The notes below the pieces were generated by a model, which was not told where the DNA came from, made no database searches, and was given only the letters and a program-made list of their open reading frames with translations. From JAHIJO01 sp964486075 (GTDB taxonomy: Bacteria; Verrucomicrobiota; Kiritimatiellia; JAAZAB01): 26,230 bases of DNA. Positions 1 to 8,112 of this stretch are shown in pieces. A program made the position numbers and the translations under genes. The stretch is from contig CAZALU010000043.1 of the NCBI GenBank assembly GCA_964486075.1, positions 1 to 26,230 of the forward strand, in the 5' to 3' direction. Positions within the stretch are counted from its first letter, which is position 1. Each line of letters begins with the position of its first letter.

Positions 1-635
1 ATCGCCTTGATCAGGTCAATCGGCTTGTCGCCCCCGGTCTTCTCACTATCCTTGTAGAGATTATTCACGTCCTTTTTGTTGATCGCCCCCACCGTCACCA
101 CCATGATCTGGATGTGCGGACTCGTGGAGAAGTTCCGCACCTGGCCAAGCTTGCTCGAATCGTAGAGGAAATACTCGAACGGCGTGTTCGCGTAGAGCGC
201 CCGGAAGTGCTCGTCCATGATTTGCAGCGACTTATACACGCCTTCCTTGATCGCCACTGACGGCACCACGATCACGAACTTGGTAAAACCGAAACGCTTA
301 TTCAGTTCAAAAATGGTGCGGAGATAGACGTAAGTCTTCCCCGTCCCGGTCTCCATCTCGACCGTGAAGTCGCCCGAAGCCAGTCCTGTCGAGGGCGCCA
401 GTCCGTTGCGAAGCTGGATCCCATGGAGATTGTCCAACACTTCATCATCCAGCAACGTCAACCTGTTGCCAACGCCCAGGTCCTGCTCGGCAAAACCCAG
501 AAGCATCTGCGGGCTCGCCGCACCGCTCACCACCGTAAACTCCGTTCGGCAGATTTCCTGCCCGCGAAACAAATCGCACACCGCCTCAATGGCCGTGCGC
601 TGGTAGTCCAGATTCGGTTCAAAATGCAGTTTCAT
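1..635 (-). CDS. Type III restriction enzyme Res subunit, N-terminal part (truncated by window edge)
   Basis: About 211 residues are visible, and the C-terminus lies beyond the left edge. Translating the minus strand from ATG at 635 gives a Q-motif-like start (residues 9-15, LDYQRTA) and a Walker A motif METGTGKTY at about residues 94-102. A helicase core follows with FVIVVPSVAIKEG, and a later stretch QIMVVTVGAINKKDVNN, as in Type III Res proteins. Res uses ATP to translocate or switch on DNA and carries the nuclease domain, which is not visible here. The start overlaps the stop of the RhuM gene as ATGA (632-635), so translation is probably coupled. The Shine-Dalgarno is weak, which fits reliance on coupling. 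The Res/Mod assignment is secure at family level; whether the nuclease is intact cannot be judged. Confidence 0.9.
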   Translation of the reverse strand, partial: MKLHFEPNLDYQRTAIEAVCDLFRGQEICRTEFTVVSGAASPQMLLGFAEQDLGVGNRLTLLDDEVLDNLHGIQLRNGLAPSTGLASGDFTVEMETGTGKTYVYLRTIFELNKRFGFTKFVIVVPSVAIKEGVYKSLQIMDEHFRALYANTPFEYFLYDSSKLGQVRNFSTSPHIQIMVVTVGAINKKDVNNLYKDSEKTGGDKPIDLIKA

Positions 636-1615
636 GGTGTGTTCTTTATCGGCGGCAACCGCTTCACGGCGCGGTCGAAGTCGGATTCGAGACTGCGATC
701 TTCAGCACGGCGATACGCCACGAACTCACGCTCCGCGTGCGTCTTGGCCAACTCCGCCGATACCTTGCCCACATTTTGCAAGATCTTTCGGTCGTTCAGC
801 GTCAAAAAACCCTCCAGCTTCACGATCCAGTCTTGCATGGTCATGGCTACTCGTCGCTCTGCCTGGGACTCGGCGAAGATAAGATACTGTTCCACGAGGT
901 TGTTGAGAGCGCGGAGTTCGTCCGCTTTCAAATAGTTCTTCGCGACGCCAATGTCCGCCTTGCGTATGCGCGCCCCATCCCAGTTGGTGAGTCCCATGTT
1001 CGGCAAACTGCGGTCGGCACGGGCCACGATCACCTCGGCGGCGGTCTGTCCGTGGATCGCGTAGTGCACCTTGTTCTGCACCGTGGCAAAGAATTCCTGG
1101 GTGAGCGGGTGATCCTTGTCGTAGTCGATGCTCGTGGCGTAGATGTCGGTGATTTTCTGGTAGAACCGCCGCTCGCTGGCGCGGATGTCCTGGATGCGTC
1201 GGGTGAGTTCATCGAAGTAGTCGTTGCCGATCTGTGGGTTCTTGAGGCGCTCGTCGTCCAGCACGAAGCCCTTGACGATATACTCCTTGAGCTTATCCGC
1301 GGCCCACTGCCGAAAACGCACGGCCACGGGACTGCGCACTCGGAAGCCCAGCGCCAGAACCATATCGAGATTGTAATGGGCCACCTCATACCGTTTGCCG
1401 TCAGGGGCAGTTGTTCGGAATAACCGAACAACTGAATCTTCCTCAAGTTCTTTGTCCTCGAAGATGTGCTTGATATGCTCGCTGATGGTTCCCTTGGCCT
1501 TGACGAACAGCTCCGCGAGCTGTTTCTGATTGAGCCAAACGGTCAGATCCTCGATGCGCACGTCGAGTTTGGTACGGCCATCTTCGCTCTGGTAAATCAG
1601 GACCGGGCTTGTCAT
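632..1615 (-). CDS. RhuM family protein
   Basis: 327 aa. The protein matches the RhuM family throughout: an N-terminal LIYQSEDGRTKLDVRIEDLTVWL segment (shown split: LIYQSEDGRTKLDVR then IEDLTVWL), the QKQLAELF helix, the SVVRLFRTTAPDGKRYEVAHYNL-type core, and a C-terminal helical part around MQDWIVKLEGFLTLNDRKIL. RhuM was named as a virulence protein of Salmonella. Homologues are common in restriction-modification and mobile loci, and their biochemical role is unsettled. The gene lies between mod and res and overlaps both by ATGA (1612-1615 and 632-635). A good ribosome binding site (GTGAGGAG, about 4 nt before the ATG) lies in the end of mod. I infer a role as an accessory or regulatory DNA-binding subunit of the restriction system; no catalytic motif is visible. 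Confidence 0.88.
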   Translation of the reverse strand: MTSPVLIYQSEDGRTKLDVRIEDLTVWLNQKQLAELFVKAKGTISEHIKHIFEDKELEEDSVVRLFRTTAPDGKRYEVAHYNLDMVLALGFRVRSPVAVRFRQWAADKLKEYIVKGFVLDDERLKNPQIGNDYFDELTRRIQDIRASERRFYQKITDIYATSIDYDKDHPLTQEFFATVQNKVHYAIHGQTAAEVIVARADRSLPNMGLTNWDGARIRKADIGVAKNYLKADELRALNNLVEQYLIFAESQAERRVAMTMQDWIVKLEGFLTLNDRKILQNVGKVSAELAKTHAEREFVAYRRAEDRSLESDFDRAVKRLPPIKNTP

Positions 1616-3594
1616 AGGCTCCTCACATTCCCAAGCCCGTGTTGTTCCAAGATGGCCGCCAAGTTGGTCTTCGCCACGTCGTCAGCAAACGCGCTATCAC
1701 GGAACACGACCGTGCTCTCGCCGGAAGGAGCCAGCGCCTTGTGCCATTTCACAATTCCGAGAGCTAATGCTTCCGCCTCCTTGCGTGTGATCTTCGGCGC
1801 CAGACAGACCAGAAGCGTACCTGCGCCGACGCTGTGCACCGTCTTTCCGACAATCGTCTTCTCCTCGATCGGCACGGTCAAGTCGAGGCCGAGTTTCAAC
1901 AGCAACTCGAATAAAATATCCTGCTCAGTGCGGTCGGTCTTGAGATGCTCGACCGACGACGCGAGTGTTTCATCCAGTTTATCGCGATCCGGATCCCATG
2001 CTTGAATGTTGCTGCTGGCGAGCTTGAAGACGCGGAAACCAAGGTCGCCTTTGAAGAGGGGTGAATCCTTCCGAATCTTTTTGCCCGCACGGCGCAAACG
2101 TTCTTTTGTCAACTCGGATATGTTGCGCGGCTTTCCCAACTGGCTACAGAAAGCAGAGGCGTCTTTCTGCGCTGCATCTGCTGGATCTAAGGGTTCTTGA
2201 AGCTGGACGAGGATGAATCGCCTAGAGAGACCGTCGGCGGCATTTTGGGCCATCACCGCATGGCCAGTTGTACCCGATCCCGCAAAGAAGTCCATGACGA
2301 TGTCGTCGCCCTTGGACTGCGTTATCTCGCATAGGTAGCTTATCAGGGTGGACGGCTTTGGATAATCGAACGGTATACCCAGAGCAGTCATTTCATGTGA
2401 CCCAACCTGATTGATGTATCCCTCAATAAGATTATTGGGCTTGGACGTTGCGTTCTCAATCACATCCTTTAGATAGGTCTTTGTGAATACGTTCCATCTC
2501 GCCGGCTTCTTGTGCTGGTCTAAAAGATTGGATGATCGGACCTTCTTGATAACAATTCGGTCCCGCTCTTCGTCAAACTTCTTTCTGGTCCACCGCCAGA
2601 TTCCGTCCCCGAGATGAGGGCGTTCGGGAGGGAATGTTTCACCTGGCGGAATGACGCGGGTTCCGTCCGGGCAATCAATCCAGAATCGTTGCTCGGGATT
2701 CTGGTTCTCGATTGTCGACATGTAGAGGCGAACAAGCTGGTATCGCTCACCCTTCCGTGGTCCCTCGGTTTCGATCTGATCGTAGGCGGAGACATTGGCG
2801 CCCCCCGAAAATGGGGACACCGTTTCCTTATTACGGGCGTACGTGACAATGTAGTCAAAGTTTGGAGCCCAAAAATCCCCTTTGTTGTTGCTCTTCTTTG
2901 CAACCCTGCAAGCAATGCCCATTACACTTTCTGCACCAAAAACATGGTCGCACAGACAAATCAGATTATTCAGTTCCGATTCGCCAATGGATATGAATAT
3001 CATGCCGTCCGATCGCAAAAGACTCCGTGCAAGCTTCAGGCGTGGAAACATCATGTTGAGCCAGTTAGTATGAAACCGCCCGCTGGACTCGGTATTGCTG
3101 CTGATCTTCCGTCCACCCTCCACCTGCCCGGTCAGCGCCATGTAGTTCTTGATGTTGTCCTGGAATTCGTCGGGATAAACGAAGTCCTTGCCAATGTTGT
3201 AGGGCGGGTCGATGTAGATGAGTTTGACCTTGCTGGCATAGGACTTCTGTAGGAGTTTGAGGACTTCGAGGTTGTCGCCCTCGATCATCAGGTTCTGCGT
3301 TGTGTCCCAGTCCACGCTGTCTTCAGGGCATGGACGTAACGTGCCGGTGCTGGGTGTGAGCGCCAACTGCCGTGCCTGCCGCTTACCATGCCAGTTGAGG
3401 CCATACTTTTCTTCCACATCGGTCACGGTCTTGTCGCCGACCAGACTCTTGAGAACGTCCACGTTGACCGATACACCGGCGCGCCCCTCGGTGATCAATT
3501 CCGGAAACAGCGCCTTAAGGTGCGCCACATTCTCGGCCACTATATCGGGACTCTTGGTCTCTGGATCTTTCGCTGTCAATTTCTTCATCACCAT
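1612..3594 (-). CDS. Type III-like site-specific DNA methyltransferase (Mod), beta-class amino-methyltransferase
   Basis: 660 aa. Motif IV DPPYN is at residues 129-133, preceded by KLIYI. The S-adenosylmethionine-binding motif I, DFFAGSGTTGHAV, is at about 435-447. Having the catalytic motif before the SAM motif defines the beta class of N6-adenine or N4-cytosine methyltransferases, to which Type III Mod and related enzymes belong. The region between the two motifs (about 220-400) should hold the target recognition domain. The start at 3594 (MVMKK) is chosen because GGAG stands 8 nt upstream; residue 3 is an alternative Met. The first 7 bases overlap the GxxExxY gene. The protein probably sets the recognition sequence for the system and protects host DNA, with Res encoded two genes downstream. 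Exact specificity cannot be read from sequence. Confidence 0.95.
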   Translation of the reverse strand: MVMKKLTAKDPETKSPDIVAENVAHLKALFPELITEGRAGVSVNVDVLKSLVGDKTVTDVEEKYGLNWHGKRQARQLALTPSTGTLRPCPEDSVDWDTTQNLMIEGDNLEVLKLLQKSYASKVKLIYIDPPYNIGKDFVYPDEFQDNIKNYMALTGQVEGGRKISSNTESSGRFHTNWLNMMFPRLKLARSLLRSDGMIFISIGESELNNLICLCDHVFGAESVMGIACRVAKKSNNKGDFWAPNFDYIVTYARNKETVSPFSGGANVSAYDQIETEGPRKGERYQLVRLYMSTIENQNPEQRFWIDCPDGTRVIPPGETFPPERPHLGDGIWRWTRKKFDEERDRIVIKKVRSSNLLDQHKKPARWNVFTKTYLKDVIENATSKPNNLIEGYINQVGSHEMTALGIPFDYPKPSTLISYLCEITQSKGDDIVMDFFAGSGTTGHAVMAQNAADGLSRRFILVQLQEPLDPADAAQKDASAFCSQLGKPRNISELTKERLRRAGKKIRKDSPLFKGDLGFRVFKLASSNIQAWDPDRDKLDETLASSVEHLKTDRTEQDILFELLLKLGLDLTVPIEEKTIVGKTVHSVGAGTLLVCLAPKITRKEAEALALGIVKWHKALAPSGESTVVFRDSAFADDVAKTNLAAILEQHGLGNVRSL

Positions 3595-4109
3595 ATTTTC
3601 CGCTCCTCTTCGCCTTTCGCGCTCTTCGCGCCTTCGCGTGAGTCTTCCCCCATTTTTCCGGACTGGTTCACGCGAAGACGCGAAGACGCGAATGCCGTAT
3701 GATTGTTCACAATGCGTTTACATCCGTCCTTGAACATCGCGCCACCGAAGTTGATGAGCAAGCCGAGAGATTTGTCGAGCAAACGCAGATAGGTTAGCAC
3801 CTGTTTTGAATGCACCGGCGCCAGGGCCTCAACGGACTTCAATTCCACAACCAGGATTCCGTTGACGAGCAGATCGACGCGCAACCCGTCATCGAACCGC
3901 ATTCCGTCAAACTCAAAAGCCACGGATTTCTGGCGTTCGGCCTTCAAACCCTGCTTTTCCAGCGTTCGCGCCAGAACAGCCTCATAGACGGACTCCAATA
4001 GTCCTGGCCCCAGTTCCTTATGAAGATGAAACGCCGAATCCACGACTACGGCGGACACCTCTTCAATGTTCATGTCCTTCGTGCTCTTCGCGCCTTCGCG
4101 TGAGTTCAT
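3588..4109 (-). CDS. GxxExxY protein (PDDEXK_3-like)
   Basis: 173 aa. The family signature GPGLLESVYEAVL is at about residues 34-46. It is followed by RQKSVAFEFDGM, the DDGLRVDLLVNGILVVELKS segment (Asp in RVDLL and the ExK in VVELKS resemble a nuclease-fold active site), and LLINFGG. Function in this family is unproven; it is grouped with PDDEXK-type folds. The start at 4109 has GGGAG 5 nt upstream and overlaps the DUF4391 stop as ATGA. A shorter start at residue 13 (MNIEEV) would match the usual family N-terminus. With the long start, the first 12 residues and the last 20 or so are encoded by SREGAK repeats, so the conserved domain is flanked by repeat-derived tails. The mod ribosome binding site is inside the C-terminal tail. 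Confidence 0.85.
   Translation of the reverse strand: MNSREGAKSTKDMNIEEVSAVVVDSAFHLHKELGPGLLESVYEAVLARTLEKQGLKAERQKSVAFEFDGMRFDDGLRVDLLVNGILVVELKSVEALAPVHSKQVLTYLRLLDKSLGLLINFGGAMFKDGCKRIVNNHTAFASSRLRVNQSGKMGEDSREGAKSAKGEEERKIW
3606..3646. repeat. SREGAK repeat copy A (3' end of GxxExxY gene)
   Basis: The plus strand reads as iterations of a TTCGCG/CTTCGCGCC unit ending in TTCGCGTGAG; on the coding minus strand it encodes SREGAKSAKGEEER. The purine-rich end (GAAGAGGAGCGG) carries the ribosome binding site of mod. It faces an inverted partial copy at 3668-3691. Confidence 0.8.
3668..3691. repeat. Inverted partial copy of the SREGAK repeat
   Basis: The sequence TCACGCGAAGACGCGAAGACGCG on the plus strand (given as TCACGCGAAGACG then CGAAGACGCG) is the near reverse complement of copy A. 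The two can form a stem of about 23 bp with a loop of roughly 26 nt inside the GxxExxY coding sequence. Confidence 0.7.
4075..4104. repeat. SREGAK repeat copy C (5' end of GxxExxY gene)
   Basis: Same orientation as the other direct copies (TTCGCGCCTTCGCGTGAG at the right end). It encodes SREGAKSTKD immediately after the ATG of the GxxExxY gene and abuts the DUF4391 stop. Confidence 0.8.
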
Positions 4110-4873
4110 AATTTCTCCCGAATTGCCGCCATCTCTCCCTCCAGCCGTTTAATCTCCAGATTCAACTCGACTCGCCGGTTGATCTGTTTTTCCTTCTTCG
4201 CCCGCGCCCGCAACACTACCAGTTCTCGCTCGATCCGGTTGTGTTCGTCAAGTCCTTCCTGCAATGCCGAACCGCCGCCCCCGGCATCGGGCAGCGCAAA
4301 GGAACCCGTGATGCGTGCCGCTTCCAGCGCGGCCACTCGATCAACCCAACCCTGGTACAGCGCGAAAAGACTACCCCGCGGCAAACCCGCCACCGCCAAA
4401 CTCTCCAGAAATCCCCGCCCCGCAGAACCAGCTGCGGCCATCTGCGTCATCTGCGGATAACCCTCGTCCAAAACCACTTTCCCAACCTCGCCCCGGGACC
4501 ACCGTTTGTGCGCCACCGAAAATGAACTCCCCTTCGCGTCCTTCGCGCCTTCGCGTGAGATCAGAACCACCGGATATGGAATCGCCCGATGGATTAACTG
4601 TACCAGTCGGCTCGCCTTCGCGTCCCCGCGGAATGCCGCGGTCAGTACGGCGATCTCCAGGTACTCGCGGACCTCATCCCGAAACGCTGGCACGCCCACA
4701 TTCGTAGGCTTAAGCGCCGCCACCCAGAATAACTCCTCGATCCCATCCTGAATCACCCGCTTGTCCGCTGCCGTCGGCGCACCTTGTTCCAACATCAGTT
4801 TCTTCGGCACCCGCTGCTCGACGAGTGCGTCGGCCGGCAGGGCCAAGGCATGGATGACGGCAGCGACGCTCAT
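4106..4873 (-). CDS. DUF4391 domain protein with in-frame repeat insertions
   Basis: 255 aa. The core resembles DUF4391: PKKLMLEQGAPTAADK, ALKPTNVGVPAFRDEVREYLEI-type segment, LVQLIHRAIPYPVVLI and SVAHKRW, then a charged C-terminal coiled region (about 205-255) rich in RE, KK and EL. DUF4391 genes often sit beside SNF2-like helicases and methyltransferases in defence islands; their biochemical role is unknown to me. Between the conserved strand IPYPVVLI and SVAHKR the peptide SREGAKDAKG is inserted, encoded by the same repeat found at the gene junctions. A second repeat type gives YPQMTQM about 30 residues later. Both are in frame, so the gene stays open. It overlaps the helicase stop as ATGA (4870-4873), and the purine-rich repeat end upstream can serve as ribosome binding site. 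Confidence 0.8.
   Translation of the reverse strand: MSVAAVIHALALPADALVEQRVPKKLMLEQGAPTAADKRVIQDGIEELFWVAALKPTNVGVPAFRDEVREYLEIAVLTAAFRGDAKASRLVQLIHRAIPYPVVLISREGAKDAKGSSFSVAHKRWSRGEVGKVVLDEGYPQMTQMAAAGSAGRGFLESLAVAGLPRGSLFALYQGWVDRVAALEAARITGSFALPDAGGGGSALQEGLDEHNRIERELVVLRARAKKEKQINRRVELNLEIKRLEGEMAAIREKL
4438..4458. repeat. Second repeat type inside DUF4391
   Basis: The plus strand carries TCTGCGTCATCTGCGGAT, an iterated TCTGCG motif. From memory, peptides such as YPQMTQM are frequent in several environmental bacterial genomes as translated interspersed repeats. Here it encodes YPQMTQM in frame within a variable loop of the DUF4391 protein. Only one copy is present in this window, so the repeat status rests on recall. 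Confidence 0.5.
4531..4558. repeat. SREGAK repeat copy D (inside DUF4391)
   Basis: Plus-strand CCTTCGCGTCCTTCGCGCC followed by TTCGCGTGAG. It encodes SREGAKDAKG within the DUF4391 core, between two conserved segments, without breaking the frame. Confidence 0.8.
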
Positions 4874-7800
4874 GCCTTTTCCGCCTTCGCGCCCTTCGCG
4901 CCTTCGCGTGAGCCATTCCCCGTTTCCTCTGGCAACACAACCAAGAACGTGACAACCTCAAAATCGTTAATCCCAAGGAATTCCCCCTTCAGTGCATGAG
5001 TTCCGCCGGGTGTGAACAGGCTGGCAACCGCCCGTTCCTCTTTTTTGCCGATGATGGAAGCAACGGACTTTGCAAGCAGGGCCTGCGCGCGGCTCATGTC
5101 TTTCCCATCCTTCGTCGCCTTATCGAACCGTGCGCAAGCGCCGGCATCAGGCAGGTCGCGTCCAATGCAGACCCGTTTCAACCGGTCCAAGACCTGCTTG
5201 GCTTGCCCATAGGGCAGGAGAATTGCCCCGTCGTCGCCCACATGAAGAACATAATGCGGTGCCAAGGGGTAACCAGGATCCACCACCTTCAGTGCAGCCT
5301 CGCCGACTGCCCTCAGACAAAACAATATGCCCGGCGATATACCGACTTCTGGCGTTGTCGTCACCGCAAACGTGCCAAGCGGCATACGTCCGACCTGTTC
5401 CTTATGATCCTTCAAATAACCCGCCAGATCGACACGGAAGTCGGTCAACGTCAGATCGGCAATGGAAATCCCGCTCCCTAGGTCCTCCAGGTCGATTACA
5501 GCGTCTTGCAGTTTGAGCAACTGCTTTCGCCGGTACTCCAGGTCGTTCATCTGGTTGCCAGACTGCTTTTCGATCAGGTTCTCCTCACCGGTGGCGGATA
5601 TGTCGAGCAGCACCATCCGACCGCTCACGCGCTGTTCCAGATTGATGTACTCCTCCAACTCCAGGTTGGGCCAGAAGTTCACCAATTGGATTTGCTGGTT
5701 CGGGGACCCGATCCGGTCAATCCGGCCAAAACGCTGGATGATCCGCACGGGATTCCAATGGATGTCGTAATTTATCAGGTAATCGCAATCCTGAAGGTTC
5801 TGGCCCTCGCTGATGCAGTCTGTCGCGATCAGCAAGTCCAGTTCCCCTTCCGCCGCCATGTCAGCCGGCCGCTCCGTCGAACGCGGAGAGAATGCGCTGA
5901 TGATGGTGGCAAAATCCTTGCGCAGGCTCGGCAACGTTGTCTGATTCCGCCCGGCCCCGGTCACGAGCGCCATGTGCAACCCGTGCTCACGCTGTGCCCA
6001 GGGGGCCAGTTCGCTGTAAAGATACTCCGCCGTATCGGCAAACGCCGTAAAGACGATGATTTTTCGGTTGTTGGCGTTGATCGGGTTCCGTGTTTTGTTG
6101 GCAATCACGTCCCGCAACTGCGCGAGCTTCGCGTCGCGTGCGGCGCCCACTTGCCGCGCAGCGGAAATCAACGTTGAAAGCCGGTTCCGGTCCTCAATCA
6201 AGTCCTGCTTCCACCGGATCAGGTCCACGTCGTGCAAGAGCACCTTGACCTTCCGCCCGACAAACAGACTCTCGAAAGCCGGGTCATCCACATCCACGTC
6301 CGCAATGTCAATTTCCTCCACGGACACCTCGTTCGCCTCGATCTTCGCCAACGTGGCCTCCACGTCAGCGAGTTGGCGTTCCAAAGTGAGCGCGAATGAA
6401 CAAACCGCGCTTTCCATACGCTTCAGCACGTTGATGCGCAGGAGATGCACCAGGCTCTCTTCACGATCCACCTGGCGGAAGAAACTCTCTCCACCGCGGA
6501 TCGTCGTGCTATACTTCGCGTCATAGGCGGCCTGCTTGTGGGGGAGGACGTAGCGAAGCGGGGCATACGCGGCCAGCGTCAGACGACGAATCTCGTTGTT
6601 GATCTCCCGAATCGAACAGAACTCCCCGGAGCGGTCCACATTCGGCTTGAAGTTGATCGGCTTCAGCCGATCCGGGAACCGTCCGGTCTCTGCGGTGCCA
6701 TAGTACTTCTCGATGTGTTTTCGCGAGCGGGCAATCGTCAGTAGGTCGAGCAATTTGAAGTAATCGAACCCGAGCATGTCCAACAAGCGCGCCGGCTTCC
6801 GGTCTGCCTCCTCCATCGCCATCCACCGGTTGAACTGCAACTGCGCTTGCCGTACCGTCGTCTCGACACTGGGAATCCCGTGCTCGTAAAGGGCCGTATC
6901 GTCGCCCTCGGTCACGAACGCGATCTGGTTTTTAAGGTCTGCCAAACGATTGTTGACCGGCGTAGCCGTCAGCATGAGCACCCGCGTCTTCACGCCCTCT
7001 TTGATGATCCGCCGCATGAGCCGGTCATACCGGGTTTCGTGTTCGCGGTGCGAGGCTTTGTTCCGGAAATTGTGGGACTCATCGATCACGACCAGGTCAT
7101 AGTTGCCCCAGTTAACGTTTGCCAGGTCAATATCGCCGGACTTCCCACTACTCCGCGACAGGTCGGTGTGGTTCAGAATATCGTAATGGAACCGATCCGC
7201 GGCCAGGAAGTTGCGCTTGTCGTTCGCCTTGTAGATAGACCAGTTGTCGCGCAATCGCTTCGGCACCAGGACCAGCACCCGGTCATTCCGCAATTCGTAA
7301 TACTTGATGATCGCAAGGGCCTCGAACGTCTTCCCAAGCCCCACGCTGTCCGCGATTATGCACCCGCCCAGCCGTTCCAGCTTGTCGAGGGCGCCGATCA
7401 CCCCATCACGCTGGAACCTAAAGAGTTTGCGCCAGACAACTGTGTTCCGTATTCCCGTGGCCGATTTTACGATCCGCTCCTCATCCAAGTCCTCGCCTAA
7501 GTCCTTGAACAGGTGGTACAAGGTCAGGTAGTAGACCAGCGAGGGCGCCTTCTGCTCGACCAACTCATTTAGCCGGCCAAGCAACCAGTCCCTTGCGTTG
7601 GCAGTCGCCGGTAGACTGTTCCAGAGTCCAGAAAACCAAGTTCCAAACATTTTTCCTTCGGCCGCGTTTTCGGAACACTGGATCAGACCAAACTGATTTC
7701 CAGGCGTCAGACCGAGCCCGGTGGTCGAGAAAGCGCAATTCCCCATGATCGCGCGGCACTCGCCGGTCTTCCCGTCGTTCGCGATCAGCATGGATTGTGG

Positions 7801-8112
7801 CAGGGGACCCGCAACGCCGCGCACTTCTATCTTACCCCGGATCCAACTCGAGCACTCCCGCGCGAGTGTTTGCGCCTGCAACTGATTTCTAAAAGACCGA
7901 TCAGCATCTCCGCCCAGAAGCCCAGTATCTCCGCTCTCCAACATGGGCAGAATCAGTCGGCAGTGCTCCACTGCCTCGACAGCGCCACGCACCTCAGAGA
8001 AGGCAAAGAGCGAGAACTCTGGCGACGCCATATCAAATCCAGACGCCCCCGATAGCGCCTTGCGGAGTTCGTCAACCACCCGGTCGTTCCCGCTGTTGCT
8101 GATCAACTTCAT
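4870..8112 (-). CDS. SNF2-type helicase with PLD-like N-terminal domain
   Basis: 1080 aa from the chosen start. Residues about 1-165 resemble a phospholipase-D-like module (MGNCAFSTTGLG near 123-134 matches the GxxNxTxxG part), but the HxK His is not apparent, so it may be inactive. The helicase core has Walker A DSVGLGKTFEA (255-265), the DESH box (344-347), motif III LTATPVNN (381-388), and a C-terminal lobe with DCISEGQNLQDCDYLINYD and QRFGRIDRIGS (motifs V and VI). The start is ATG 8112 because GGAG lies 8 nt upstream; the frame extends upstream without conserved sequence. The C-terminus ends in a repeat-encoded SREGAKGAK tail that runs into the DUF4391 start. Such helicases pair with DUF4391 and a methyltransferase in defence islands and probably remodel or translocate on foreign DNA. 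Confidence 0.93.
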   Translation of the reverse strand: MKLISNSGNDRVVDELRKALSGASGFDMASPEFSLFAFSEVRGAVEAVEHCRLILPMLESGDTGLLGGDADRSFRNQLQAQTLARECSSWIRGKIEVRGVAGPLPQSMLIANDGKTGECRAIMGNCAFSTTGLGLTPGNQFGLIQCSENAAEGKMFGTWFSGLWNSLPATANARDWLLGRLNELVEQKAPSLVYYLTLYHLFKDLGEDLDEERIVKSATGIRNTVVWRKLFRFQRDGVIGALDKLERLGGCIIADSVGLGKTFEALAIIKYYELRNDRVLVLVPKRLRDNWSIYKANDKRNFLAADRFHYDILNHTDLSRSSGKSGDIDLANVNWGNYDLVVIDESHNFRNKASHREHETRYDRLMRRIIKEGVKTRVLMLTATPVNNRLADLKNQIAFVTEGDDTALYEHGIPSVETTVRQAQLQFNRWMAMEEADRKPARLLDMLGFDYFKLLDLLTIARSRKHIEKYYGTAETGRFPDRLKPINFKPNVDRSGEFCSIREINNEIRRLTLAAYAPLRYVLPHKQAAYDAKYSTTIRGGESFFRQVDREESLVHLLRINVLKRMESAVCSFALTLERQLADVEATLAKIEANEVSVEEIDIADVDVDDPAFESLFVGRKVKVLLHDVDLIRWKQDLIEDRNRLSTLISAARQVGAARDAKLAQLRDVIANKTRNPINANNRKIIVFTAFADTAEYLYSELAPWAQREHGLHMALVTGAGRNQTTLPSLRKDFATIISAFSPRSTERPADMAAEGELDLLIATDCISEGQNLQDCDYLINYDIHWNPVRIIQRFGRIDRIGSPNQQIQLVNFWPNLELEEYINLEQRVSGRMVLLDISATGEENLIEKQSGNQMNDLEYRRKQLLKLQDAVIDLEDLGSGISIADLTLTDFRVDLAGYLKDHKEQVGRMPLGTFAVTTTPEVGISPGILFCLRAVGEAALKVVDPGYPLAPHYVLHVGDDGAILLPYGQAKQVLDRLKRVCIGRDLPDAGACARFDKATKDGKDMSRAQALLAKSVASIIGKKEERAVASLFTPGGTHALKGEFLGINDFEVVTFLVVLPEETGNGSREGAKGAKAEKA
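4876..4913. repeat. SREGAK repeat copy E (3' end of helicase gene)
   Basis: Encodes the SREGAKGAKAEKA end of the helicase. On the minus strand its right end (GAAGGCGGAAAAGG) lies directly before the DUF4391 ATG and can act as ribosome binding site. Confidence 0.8.

Noticed and set aside
737..1423. A 228-codon plus-strand open frame
   Set aside because: It lies entirely antisense to the RhuM gene, with repetitive Val/His/Leu composition typical of a shadow frame.
3606..4913. The TTCGCG repeats as a CRISPR array
   Set aside because: The spacing is irregular (hundreds of bases), the intervening sequence is conserved coding DNA, and the repeats are internally iterated.
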